A stretch of 64,000 bases of DNA from NCBI GenBank assembly GCA_019635275.1, contig JAHBZV010000009.1, positions 1 to 64,000 of the forward strand, in the 5' to 3' direction. Source of the stretch: Burkholderiaceae bacterium. Its GTDB lineage: Bacteria > Pseudomonadota > Gammaproteobacteria > Burkholderiales > Burkholderiaceae_E. Positions within the stretch are counted from its first letter, which is position 1; each line of letters opens with the position of its first letter. Below the pieces are notes generated by a model that searched no databases, had not been told where the DNA came from, and worked only from the letters and a program-made list of their open reading frames with translations. Shown here in pieces: positions 10,282 through 17,831 of this stretch. A program made the position numbers and the translations under genes.

Positions 10282-10942
10282 CGGCGCCGCGCCAGCCATC
10301 GGCGCCCCGCTCGGCGATCGCGCGCGCGAAGCCCAGCGCGTCGTCGATCCGGTCGTAGTCGAAGATCCTGACCAGCCGGCCGCGCTGGTCGACGACCAGC
10401 AGCGCGGCGTTGTGTTCGAAGCCGCCGAGTCCGTCGGGGATCACGACGACGCGGAATCGCCGCAGCAGCGGCTCGAGCCGACGTGCGTCGGCGACGGTCG
10501 CGAAGCGCCAGGTGTCGGCGCGAGCGTTCAGCGCCGACGCGTAGCGCTCGAGCGTCGCGACGTCGTCGCGCGCCGGATCGAAGCTGATCGACAGCAGCCG
10601 CACGGGCGCGCGCGCCGCGCCTGCCGCCCCCGCTTCCGCGGCACGGATCCGCGCCTGCAGTTGCTGGAACGCGCTGCCGAGCGAGGCGCAGACCGACTGG
10701 CAGCCGGTGTAGACGAAGTCGACCAGCGTGACCGCGCCGTCGGCCGCGAGCAGGTCCGCAAGCGCGCGCCGGCCCACGCCCGGCACCAGCATCTGGACCG
10801 CCGGCGCGGGCACCGGCGCCTGCGCGACCTCGTAGCGCCGCGCGGCCTCCTGCGTCCAGGTGCGGAAATCGTGCGTCAGCCACGCGGCCGACGCCAGCGC
10901 GACGAGCGCGAACGCCGCGCTCGCGACGGCCGTGCGCAGCAT
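10274..10942 (-). CDS. SCO1/SenC-family copper chaperone
   Basis: A 222-residue, membrane-anchored thioredoxin-fold protein that delivers copper to the CuA or CuB site of terminal oxidases. The N-terminal helix spans about residues 5-22. The copper motif is CQSVC (Cys81 and Cys85), following VDFVYTG, and the third ligand is likely His177 in GGFEHNAALLVVD. The start at 10942 lies 16 bases after the nsrR stop. It is part of the operon that begins with the ferredoxin and cbb3-like oxidase genes, which gives it an obvious client. Confidence 0.9.
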   Translation of the reverse strand: MLRTAVASAAFALVALASAAWLTHDFRTWTQEAARRYEVAQAPVPAPAVQMLVPGVGRRALADLLAADGAVTLVDFVYTGCQSVCASLGSAFQQLQARIRAAEAGAAGAARAPVRLLSISFDPARDDVATLERYASALNARADTWRFATVADARRLEPLLRRFRVVVIPDGLGGFEHNAALLVVDQRGRLVRIFDYDRIDDALGFARAIAERGADGWRGADG

Positions 10943-10958
10943 CACACGGCCCGTGCGC

Positions 10959-11426
10959 TCACGCCGCCCGCGCCTTGCCCATCCGGCTGAGCGGGCGCTC
11001 GCGCATGCCGCTGGCTTCGCCGCCGCTACCCGGCGGCACGATGTCGGCGAGCGTGTGCGCGTCGAAGGCGCGCAGGAACCCCTGCAGTGCCTCGTCGACG
11101 ATCGCGGTGAGCCGGCAGCTTCCGGTGAGCGAGCACTGGTTGCCGGTGCCGAAGCACTCGGTGAGGTGGAAGTCGGACTCCATGCTTCGCACGACCGCGC
11201 CCAGGTTGATCTTCTCGGGAGGATGCGCGAGTCGCATGCCGCCACCCTTGCCGCGGACCGTCTCGATCCAGCCGTTCAGCCCGAGCTGGTGCGTCACCTT
11301 CATCAGGTGCGCCTCGGAAATGTCGTAGGCGCGCGCAACCTCGGCGATCGTGCAGAGCCGCTCGGGATGCCGGGCCACGTACATCAGCAGGCGCATCGCG
11401 TAGTCGGTCATCATGGTCAGGCGCAT
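10959..11426 (-). CDS. nsrR: Rrf2-family nitric-oxide-sensing repressor NsrR
   Basis: A 155-residue Rrf2 winged-helix regulator. MRLTMMTDYAMRLLMYVA and the TVRGKGGGMRLAHPP wing are typical, and three cysteines (91, 98, 104) in ECFGTGNQCSLTGSCRL fit the iron-sulfur cluster ligands of NsrR rather than IscR. NsrR represses its targets until nitric oxide damages the cluster. The gene sits inside the oxidase operon, between the cytochrome c and SCO genes, and an NsrR-like operator lies in front of the whole operon, so autoregulation is likely. The Ala/Arg-rich C-terminal tail is longer than in E. coli NsrR. Confidence 0.88.
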   Translation of the reverse strand: MRLTMMTDYAMRLLMYVARHPERLCTIAEVARAYDISEAHLMKVTHQLGLNGWIETVRGKGGGMRLAHPPEKINLGAVVRSMESDFHLTECFGTGNQCSLTGSCRLTAIVDEALQGFLRAFDAHTLADIVPPGSGGEASGMRERPLSRMGKARAA

Positions 11427-11453
11427 GTCGGTCCTCCTGTTGCGCGGCGGCGC

Positions 11454-12059
11454 TCAGCGCGACTGCGCCGCCAGCGCCTTCAACTCGGCCCCACCTGCGA
11501 AGGGCGTCGTGCGCGAGGCGGCCTTACGCTCGCGCTCGAACGACGCGGCGTCGATCGGCGCAGCCTTGTTCGACCACTGGCCGCGGACCCAGCTGGCGAT
11601 CGCCGCCAGTTCCGCATCGGCCAGCTTGCCGAACGAGGGCATCGCCCCCCGGTACGTCGCGCCCTTCACCTCGATCTCTCCGGTGACGCCGTGCAACAGG
11701 ATATTCGAAACGACGCGCGGGTCGCCATTGACCCATTCCGATCCGTCGAGCGGCGGGAACACGCCGGGAAGCCCGGTCCCGCCGGGCTGGTGGCAGGCGG
11801 CGCAGTGCGCCGCGTACAGCGCCTTGCCGTCGGTCGCCTGCGTCCGGCCCGCCGGGGCGCCGGCGAGGTCGGCGACGGTGCGCCGGTCGCCCAGCGCAGC
11901 GCTGCCGAGCGACTCCGACGAGAGCAGGTAGCCGACGCCGAACAACACCATCGCCAGCGTCACCGCCGCGGCGGCCAGCGGGATCGGGCGGATGCGCTCG
12001 GTGGGCTCGAGGTTCTCGCGCTGCTGCGCGCCGGTGGGCGCGTCCGGATCGTTCAGCAT
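11454..12059 (-). CDS. Membrane-anchored monoheme cytochrome c, oxidase-associated
   Basis: A 201-residue protein with one N-terminal transmembrane helix (about residues 28-47) and a periplasmic cytochrome c domain with a single heme motif, CAACH at 86-90. A likely axial Met is in YRGAMPSFGKL. It follows ccoO by 28 bases and apparently replaces the diheme CcoP subunit of ordinary cbb3 oxidases: similar membrane anchor, but one heme rather than two. It would pass electrons from the bc1 complex or soluble cytochromes to CcoO/CcoN. Confidence 0.88.
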   Translation of the reverse strand: MLNDPDAPTGAQQRENLEPTERIRPIPLAAAAVTLAMVLFGVGYLLSSESLGSAALGDRRTVADLAGAPAGRTQATDGKALYAAHCAACHQPGGTGLPGVFPPLDGSEWVNGDPRVVSNILLHGVTGEIEVKGATYRGAMPSFGKLADAELAAIASWVRGQWSNKAAPIDAASFERERKAASRTTPFAGGAELKALAAQSR

Positions 12060-12087
12060 GGCCCGCCTCCTGGTTCGTGCGCCCGGG

Positions 12088-12678
12088 TCACGGCCGGGCC
12101 TGCGCCGGCAGCGCCGGATAGCTGCGGTCGAGCGACTGCAGGTAGCGCACCAGGTCGATCGCTTCGCGGGTCGCCACCGTGACCTTGCCCGGCACCCCGT
12201 AGCCCGCCGGCAGGTTCACCACCCGGTCGCCGTCCTCGGCCGAGTCCTTCTGCACGAACAGGAATCGGTAGGCGGGCATGTTCGACCCCTGCACGTAGGC
12301 GCGCGGCTGGTACAGGTGGCCGAGGTGCCAGTCCTCGCTCGGCTGGCGCGCGCCGATGTTCAGCAGGTCGGGGCCGGTGCGCATCGTGCCCAGCAGGTGC
12401 GGGCTGTCGTAGTAGTAGTCGGCCGGCACCGAGGCGCGGCCCCAGCCGCGCTCGAAGTCGGGGCCGAAGTTGCGGTCGCGCGGCTGCTGGCTGTGGCAGT
12501 AGACGCAGCCGTTGGCGATGTAGACCTGTCGCCCGCGAAGCTGCTGCTCGGTGTACGGCTTCAGGCCCGGCGCGGGGTGCAGGTCGCGAACCTGCAGGTA
12601 CGGCAGCACGACCAGCGCCGCGGTGGCGATACCCAGCGACGCGACCGCGCCGGCGCCGAGCTTGAGTTCATTTTCCAT
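12088..12678 (-). CDS. ccoO: cbb3-type cytochrome c oxidase subunit II
   Basis: A 196-residue CcoO/FixO protein: an N-terminal membrane helix (about 8-28) and a monoheme cytochrome c domain. The heme motif CVYCH (58-62) is followed by SQQPRDRNFGPDFERGWGRAS and the typical GPDLLNIGAR and NMPAYRFL segments, the latter with the likely Met ligand. The start overlaps the end of ccoN by 11 bases. It is a little shorter than usual CcoO proteins (about 200-245 residues). Confidence 0.94.
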   Translation of the reverse strand: MENELKLGAGAVASLGIATAALVVLPYLQVRDLHPAPGLKPYTEQQLRGRQVYIANGCVYCHSQQPRDRNFGPDFERGWGRASVPADYYYDSPHLLGTMRTGPDLLNIGARQPSEDWHLGHLYQPRAYVQGSNMPAYRFLFVQKDSAEDGDRVVNLPAGYGVPGKVTVATREAIDLVRYLQSLDRSYPALPAQARP

Positions 12679-14320
12679 GCGCGATCCCGGTTTCGGGTGC
12701 CGACCAGAACAGCGCCGCGCCCGCGCGATGCGGCCCGAAGCGCAGCGCCATCGCGAAGAAGTGCCCGACGAACACCAGGTGCCCGAGCGTGAGCATCGCG
12801 CCGGCGATGCTGCGCCATTCGAGATAGGGCATCGTTACGGTCACCGAGTCGATGAACGGCCGCGACGCGTCGAGCATCGCCAGCCCCTGCAGCCAGCCGC
12901 CGATCGACAGCGGAATCACGTACAGCAGGCCGCCCACCGCCGCCAGCCAGAAGTGCAGCGTGATCAGCCTCGGATACGGCCACTCCCAGGCGAGCACGCG
13001 CGGCAGCATGAAGTAGATCGCGCCGAACATCACCATCGTCACGAACGAGTAGGCGCCCAGGTGCGCGTGCGCGACGGTGAAGTGCGTGAAGTGCGCCACC
13101 CGGTTCACGCTGCGCAGCGCCTCGATCGAGCCCTCGACCGACGAGGCGAAGTACATCAGGCCGCCGAACATCATGAAGCGCAGCGTCGGCGAGTAGATCG
13201 CCACGCGCATGCGGCCCCACAGCGTGCCGCCCTGGTTGATGCTGAACGCGACGACCGGGATCACCATCATCACGCTCTGCACGATCGACAGCGTCGTGAG
13301 CCATCCGGGCACCGGCCCGCCGATCAGGTGGTGCCCGCCCACCTGCGGGTAGAAGAACGCGAGCGTCCAGAACCCGAGCAGCGACAGGTTGTACGACACC
13401 ACCGGCCGCCCGAGCACCTTCGGCAGGAAGTAGTAGATCGCCCCGACGCTGACCGGCGTGAACCACAGCCCGAGCACGTTGTGGCCGAACCACCAGTTGG
13501 TCGTCGCCTGCTGCACCCCGACGTGCACCCCCGGCAGGTTGCCGACCAGGAACAGCACTGCGATCCACAACAGCGAGGCGACGAAGTACCAGACGCTGAC
13601 GTACAGGTGCTCGACCTTGCGGTCGGCCAGCGTGTACAGCGCCGGGAGGATCACCAGCGCGATGCCGCCGAAGATGAAGACGTCGATCTGCCACGGGATC
13701 TCGAGGAACTCCATGCCGTCGGACCAGCCCGAGGCGATGGCCCCGATGCCGGCCGCAACGCCGGCGTTCAGCAGGCTGCCGCCGAGCATCGCCCAGCCGG
13801 CGCCGGCCAGTCGGGTGCGCAGCAGCCGCGGCAGCAGCCAGAGGATCACCGCGATGCAGGCGTTCGACACCCAGCCGTAGAACACCGCGTTGGTGTGCAC
13901 GGCGCGCAGCCGCCCGAAGCCGAGCCAGCCCTCGCCGGTCAGCCAGTCGGGTGCGTGCAGCTTGATCGACGCGGTGAGCCCCGCGGCCGATCCGACCAGC
14001 AGCCACAGGCAGGCGAACGCGATGAACATGAAGACCGGGAAGGCGCTCGAGCGGTCGGCGTCGATCCGGTCGCGCAACTCGCCGGCGTCGGCGCCCGCCG
14101 GCGCGCCTTCGCGGGCTGTGGAAACGTCCTGCAGTTGCCTGAGCGCCGGGTCGGCGAGCGCCGGGTCGTCGACCTGGCCGATCTCGCCGCGCGCGAAGAT
14201 CACGCCGGCGCCGCGCGGGTTCTCGACGAGCAGGCCTTTCCTCAGCGACCAGATGAACGCGAACAGGCCGAGGATCGACAGCAGGAACGCCCCCAGCAGG
14301 CTCAGGATCGCGCTGTCCAT
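12668..14320 (-). CDS. ccoN: cbb3-type oxidase subunit I with a fused CcoS-like N-terminus
   Basis: A 550-residue heme-copper oxidase core subunit. Residues 1-55 look like CcoS (hydrophobic helix, FIWSLRKG, then a short acidic stretch), a protein normally encoded separately. The core keeps the expected metal ligands: His142 (low-spin heme), His280, His330 and His331 (CuB), His418 and His420 (hemes). Tyr324 lies six residues before the HH pair, the place of the cross-linked Tyr of cbb3 oxidases, and the EG pair of SVEGS (Glu397) is kept. These residues argue for oxygen reduction rather than NO reduction. CcoQ and CcoP genes are absent. The operon also holds nsrR and SCO genes. Confidence 0.92.
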   Translation of the reverse strand: MDSAILSLLGAFLLSILGLFAFIWSLRKGLLVENPRGAGVIFARGEIGQVDDPALADPALRQLQDVSTAREGAPAGADAGELRDRIDADRSSAFPVFMFIAFACLWLLVGSAAGLTASIKLHAPDWLTGEGWLGFGRLRAVHTNAVFYGWVSNACIAVILWLLPRLLRTRLAGAGWAMLGGSLLNAGVAAGIGAIASGWSDGMEFLEIPWQIDVFIFGGIALVILPALYTLADRKVEHLYVSVWYFVASLLWIAVLFLVGNLPGVHVGVQQATTNWWFGHNVLGLWFTPVSVGAIYYFLPKVLGRPVVSYNLSLLGFWTLAFFYPQVGGHHLIGGPVPGWLTTLSIVQSVMMVIPVVAFSINQGGTLWGRMRVAIYSPTLRFMMFGGLMYFASSVEGSIEALRSVNRVAHFTHFTVAHAHLGAYSFVTMVMFGAIYFMLPRVLAWEWPYPRLITLHFWLAAVGGLLYVIPLSIGGWLQGLAMLDASRPFIDSVTVTMPYLEWRSIAGAMLTLGHLVFVGHFFAMALRFGPHRAGAALFWSAPETGIAHGK

Positions 14321-14353
14321 CAGTTCGCTCCGCGACCCGCGGTCGCCATGGGC

Positions 14354-14698
14354 TCATCGTTCATCGTGCTCTCCGCGCCGGTCCAGCAGCGCCTTCTTGT
14401 CGTCGACCTTCGCCCACTGGTCGGCCTCGGGCAGCGCGGCCTTCGTCTTCGTGATCACCGGCCATTGCCTCGCGAGTTCCGCGTTCAGCGCGATGTAGTC
14501 GAGCTGCGATTGCGGGACGTCTTCCTCGGTGGTGATCGCGTTGACCGGGCACTCCGGGATGCAGACGCCGCAGTCGATGCACTCGTCCGGGTCGATGACC
14601 AGCATGTTCTTGCCTTCGCGGAACGCGTCGACGGGGCACACGTCGACGCAGTCCGTGTACTTGCACTTGATGCAGGCCTCGCCGACGACGTGGGTCAT
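14354..14698 (-). CDS. fdxA: 7Fe ferredoxin, FdxA type
   Basis: A 114-residue ferredoxin with two cluster motifs near the N-terminus: [14 protein letters not shown] and [12 protein letters not shown], the arrangement of [3Fe-4S][4Fe-4S] seven-iron ferredoxins of the Azotobacter FdI type, followed by the usual helical tail ([19 protein letters not shown]). It is the first gene of the oxidase-nsrR operon, 33 bases before ccoN, and the NsrR-like operator is about 50 bases upstream of its start. A very similar ferredoxin gene is found at 41130-41456. Confidence 0.93.
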   Translation of the reverse strand: MTHVVGEACIKCKYTDCVDVCPVDAFREGKNMLVIDPDECIDCGVCIPECPVNAITTEEDVPQSQLDYIALNAELARQWPVITKTKAALPEADQWAKVDDKKALLDRRGEHDER

Positions 14699-14749
14699 GG
14701 CTGCGGGTCGGAGGGATGGAGCGGCCGAATCGGGAAAGGATCTGATTTA

Positions 14750-14772
14750 AAGATCGATTTGCTAGCGATCTT
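14750..14772. promoter_or_regulatory. NsrR-like operator
   Basis: An inverted repeat with arms AAGATCG (14750-14756) and CGATCTT (14766-14772) around a nine-base spacer containing ATTT directly after the left arm. Overall length (23 bp) and the AAGAT...ATTT...ATCTT framework match the 11-1-11 NsrR consensus; the inner right half-site is degenerate. It is in the intergenic region between fdxA (minus) and a Qor-like gene (plus), 52 bases from the fdxA start, and the fdxA operon itself encodes nsrR. Confidence 0.65.
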
Positions 14773-14856
14773 ATACCCCTCCCGCGCCCCGCGTCAAACG
14801 GCGGGCGCCCGAGACGGTAAAGTCTCGCCACCGGCCACCGACCCGAGGAGAACACC

Positions 14857-15870
14857 GTGCGCGTCCACCAGATCGAAGGCGACTGGGGCATCGGCCACCT
14901 GCGGGTCGCCTCCCGCCCGGACCCCTCCCCCGGCCCGGGCCAGGTGCTGCTGAAGATGCTCGCCTCGTCGCTGAACTACCGCGACCTGGTCGTGCTCGAC
15001 CGCGGCTACGGCAACTTCACCGGCACGCTGCCGCTGGTGCCGCTGTCGGACGGCGTCGGCCGGGTCGTCGCAGTCGGCGCCGGGGTCACGCGGGTCGCGG
15101 CGGGCGACCGCGTCTGCCCGATGTTCTTCCCCACCTGGATCGCCGGCGAGCCCGACCTGTCACGGCTCACGCAGTCGCTCGGCGGCCCGCTCGACGGGAC
15201 GATGAGCGAATACATGGTGTTGCCCGAGACCGGCGTGGCGCGCGTGCCCGCCGCGCTGACCGACGAGCAGGCGGCGTGCCTGCCGTGTGCGGCGCTGACC
15301 GCGTGGCGCGCACTGGCGGTACTGGGCGCGACGCGGCCCGGCGAGCAGGTGCTGATCCAGGGTTCGGGGGGCGTGGCGCTGTTCGCGCTGCAGTTCGCCA
15401 GGCTGTTCGGCGCGCACGTCACGGTGATCTCGTCGAGCGACGAAAAGATCGGGCGGCTCGTCGCGATGGGCGCCGACGCCACCGTCAACTACGCCCGCAC
15501 GCCCGACTGGGCGCGCGCCACGCGCGAGATCACCGGCGGGCGCGGCTACGACCAGATCATCGAGGTCGGCGGCGAGAAGACGCTGCCGCAGTCGCTGCGC
15601 TGCATCCGTCCCGGCGGCACGATCTCGATGATCGGCGTGCTCTCGGGCGCTGCAATGCAGGCCTCGCTCGGCCACGTGGTGACGCGCCAGGTGCGGCTGC
15701 AGGGCGTCACGGTGGGCACCCGCGACGACTTCGAGCAGATGTGCCGCGCGATCGCGCAGCACGGCGTCGCGCCGGTCGTCGACCGATCGTTCGCGTTCGA
15801 CGAGCTGGTGCCCGCGTTCGAGCGGCTCAGGAGCGGCGCGCAGTTCGGCAAGATCTGCATCCGGCACTGA
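14857..15870 (+). CDS. MDR-superfamily NAD(P)-dependent oxidoreductase, quinone-oxidoreductase-like
   Basis: A 337-residue medium-chain dehydrogenase/reductase. The start codon is GTG at 14857 with GAGGAG seven bases before it. SSLNYRDLVVLDRGYG and PLSDGVGRVVAVG mark the catalytic domain; the coenzyme site is VLIQGSGGVALFALQFARLFGA and the specificity loop VISSSDEKIGRL. It lacks the four-cysteine structural zinc lobe, so it is closer to Qor-type enzymes than to classical alcohol dehydrogenases. It is transcribed away from fdxA and stands alone. Substrate unknown. Confidence 0.87.
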   Translation: MRVHQIEGDWGIGHLRVASRPDPSPGPGQVLLKMLASSLNYRDLVVLDRGYGNFTGTLPLVPLSDGVGRVVAVGAGVTRVAAGDRVCPMFFPTWIAGEPDLSRLTQSLGGPLDGTMSEYMVLPETGVARVPAALTDEQAACLPCAALTAWRALAVLGATRPGEQVLIQGSGGVALFALQFARLFGAHVTVISSSDEKIGRLVAMGADATVNYARTPDWARATREITGGRGYDQIIEVGGEKTLPQSLRCIRPGGTISMIGVLSGAAMQASLGHVVTRQVRLQGVTVGTRDDFEQMCRAIAQHGVAPVVDRSFAFDELVPAFERLRSGAQFGKICIRH

Positions 15871-15873
15871 CGC

Positions 15874-15889
15874 GGCGCGCGGCCGCGCC
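15874..15889. terminator. Possible GC hairpin terminator between convergent genes
   Basis: Arms GGCGCG and CGCGCC around a four-base loop, directly after the Qor-like stop and just before the 3' end of the cytochrome b561 gene. No T-run follows, so factor-independent termination is unproven. Confidence 0.35.
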
Positions 15890-15894
15890 CCGGC

Positions 15895-16449
15895 TCAGGC
15901 GCGCGGCAGCATGCCCTCGAGCGTGCTGTCGCGCTGCACGTAGTGGTGGAACAGCGCAGCGGCAGCGTGCAGGCCCACGATGAAGTAGCCGGCCTCGGCC
16001 CAGGTCTCGTGGATCTCCTTCAGCGTGCGCCCGGTGGCCCGATCGGGCGCCACCAGGTCGTGCACCGGCAGCCCGAGCAGCGACCACTGCTTGCCGCCGT
16101 AGGCCAGCGCCAGGGCGCCGAGCACCGGCAGCGCGACGAAGGTCGCGTACAGCACGCGATGCCCGATCCGCGCCGCGGCCGCCTGCCAGCGCGGCGGTGC
16201 GGGCACGATCGCGGGGTCGGGTCGCCTCAGCCTCAGGCCGAGCCGCACCAGCATCAGCGCCCCCACCAGCGCGCCCGCATTGAAGTGCAGCAGCATGATC
16301 AGGTCGCGGGCGGCCGACCCCTTGGGCACGAAGCTCTTCGCCTCGATCGCGCCGTAGGCGATCGCGATCAGCAGCAGCGTCAGCCAGTGCAGGCGAATCT
16401 GCCAGCGCGAGAAGCGCGCCGGCGCGTCGAACGTCTTGACGTTCCTCAT
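15895..16449 (-). CDS. Cytochrome b561-family protein
   Basis: A 184-residue, four-helix di-heme cytochrome b561 of the CybB type. Heme-ligand histidines are visible in IRLHWLTLLLIA (helix 1), LLHFNAGALVGAL (helix 2), and GLHAAAALFHHYVQRD (helix 4). It probably moves electrons from membrane quinol to periplasmic acceptors such as superoxide. ATG 16449 matches the family start; a longer open frame upstream is low-complexity. It is a single gene. Confidence 0.9.
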   Translation of the reverse strand: MRNVKTFDAPARFSRWQIRLHWLTLLLIAIAYGAIEAKSFVPKGSAARDLIMLLHFNAGALVGALMLVRLGLRLRRPDPAIVPAPPRWQAAAARIGHRVLYATFVALPVLGALALAYGGKQWSLLGLPVHDLVAPDRATGRTLKEIHETWAEAGYFIVGLHAAAALFHHYVQRDSTLEGMLPRA

Positions 16450-16540
16450 GATGCGTCCCCGGGTTCGTGCAGGTGATGCGCAGCATGAACCCGGCGGGCT
16501 GAACCGGAGCTGAACGCGACCGCGCCGCGCCGCGGCGCCG

Positions 16541-16567
16541 TCGCAGTCGCAGTCGCAGTCGCAGTCG
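16541..16567. repeat. Short hexanucleotide tandem repeat
   Basis: TCGCAG repeated four times in succession plus a partial fifth unit, in the 149-base gap between the cytochrome b561 and MetE-like genes. This may vary in copy number by slippage. No regulatory role is evident. Confidence 0.8.
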
Positions 16568-16598
16568 AGGCGCCCGCCGCGGGCGCCTCGAAGCACCC

Positions 16599-17720
16599 TC
16601 AGGCGTCGCCCCAGACCTCGCGCGCCGTCTCGATCACCAGCGCCAGCTTCGCGCGCTGCGCCTCGACCTGGATCACGTTGCCGTGGACGGTCGACGAAAA
16701 GCCGCACTGCGGCGACAGGCACAGCTGGTCCAGCGGCGCGTAGCGTGCCGCGTCCTCGATGCGCCGCTTCAGGTCGTCCTTCTTCTCGAGCTCGCCGAGC
16801 TTCGTCGTCACGAGGCCGAGCACGACGATCTTGTTCTTCGGCAGGAAGCGCAGCGGCTTGAAGTCGCCCGAGCGCGCGTCGTCGTACTCGAGGAAGTAGG
16901 CGTCGACGTCCATCTCGGACAGCAGCGCCTGCGCCACCGGCTCGTAGCTACCCTGAGCGGCCCAGGTGCTCTTGAAGTTGCCGCGGCACAGGTGGATGGC
17001 CAGCGTCATGCCGGCCGGCTTGTGCGCGGCCACGCGGTTGATGAACTTCGCGTAGCGGTGCGGCAGCTCGTCCGGATCGTCGCCGCGCTGGCGCGCCGCC
17101 TCGCGCATCTTGTCGTCGCACAGGTAGGCGAGGTTCGTGTCGTCGAGCTGCACGTAGCGGCAGCCCGCGTCGTGCAGCGAACGCAGCTCGTCACCGTACG
17201 CGCGCGCGACGTCCTCGTAGAAGTCCGGCTCGAGCTCGGGATAGTGCTCGCGGCTGATGCCGGCGCGCCCGCCGCGGAAGTGCAGCATCGTCGGCGACGG
17301 GATCGTCACCTTCGGGGTCCGGCCGGCCGACACCTGGCTCTTCAGGTACTCGAAGTCGGCGCGCTGGATGTCCTTCACATGGCGCACCTTGTCGACCACG
17401 CGGATCACCGGCGGGGCGAGCTCCTCGGTGCCGTCGGGCTTGCGCACCGTGACCGGGATGTCGGTCTTCACGCCGCCCAGCTGCTGCAGGAAGTCGATGT
17501 GGAAGTAGGTGCGGCGGAACTCGCCGTCGGTGATGCTCTTCAGGCCCACGTCCTCCTGGAACTTCACGATCTCGGTGATCGCCTTGTCTTCGACCGCGCG
17601 CAGCTGCGCGGGCGTGATCTGGCCCTTGGCGGCCTGGTCGCGGGCGTCGAGCAGGTAGCGCGGACGCAGGAAGCTGCCGACGTGGTCGGCGCGGAACGGC
17701 GGGGTGGTGCGGGCGGTCAT
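16599..17720 (-). CDS. MetE-like (YxjG/YxjH) cobalamin-independent methyltransferase-family protein
   Basis: A 373-residue protein with only the C-terminal catalytic barrel of MetE. FRADHVGSFLRPRYLLDAR opens it, SITDGEFRRTYFHIDFL follows, and the zinc ligands are expected in TLAIHLCRGN (His-x-Cys), the acidic EYDD region and LSPQCGFSST near the end. Short MetE-like proteins use simpler methyl donors or act on other thiols; the substrate cannot be read from sequence. It is divergent from the TPP-enzyme gene. Confidence 0.87.
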   Translation of the reverse strand: MTARTTPPFRADHVGSFLRPRYLLDARDQAAKGQITPAQLRAVEDKAITEIVKFQEDVGLKSITDGEFRRTYFHIDFLQQLGGVKTDIPVTVRKPDGTEELAPPVIRVVDKVRHVKDIQRADFEYLKSQVSAGRTPKVTIPSPTMLHFRGGRAGISREHYPELEPDFYEDVARAYGDELRSLHDAGCRYVQLDDTNLAYLCDDKMREAARQRGDDPDELPHRYAKFINRVAAHKPAGMTLAIHLCRGNFKSTWAAQGSYEPVAQALLSEMDVDAYFLEYDDARSGDFKPLRFLPKNKIVVLGLVTTKLGELEKKDDLKRRIEDAARYAPLDQLCLSPQCGFSSTVHGNVIQVEAQRAKLALVIETAREVWGDA

Positions 17721-17831
17721 GGCCGGAATCCTCTGGTTGCGCGACGGAAAGACGCAAGCCTAGCGCAACCGGAAGACGGCGGCCGCCGGCGGCCCGCACC
17801 ACGCCGGCAAGGCGCCGGTACACTGGCGGCC

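Noticed and set aside
12668..14320. Possibility that this CcoN-like protein is a nitric oxide reductase
   Set aside because: Tyr324 and all CuB histidines of cbb3 oxidases are present, and the NorB pattern is not. NsrR control alone does not make it a NOR.
16541..16567. TCGCAG repeat as a CRISPR-like or phase-variation array
   Set aside because: Four perfect units of six bases without spacers, outside any gene; too short to be an array and no reading frame would switch.
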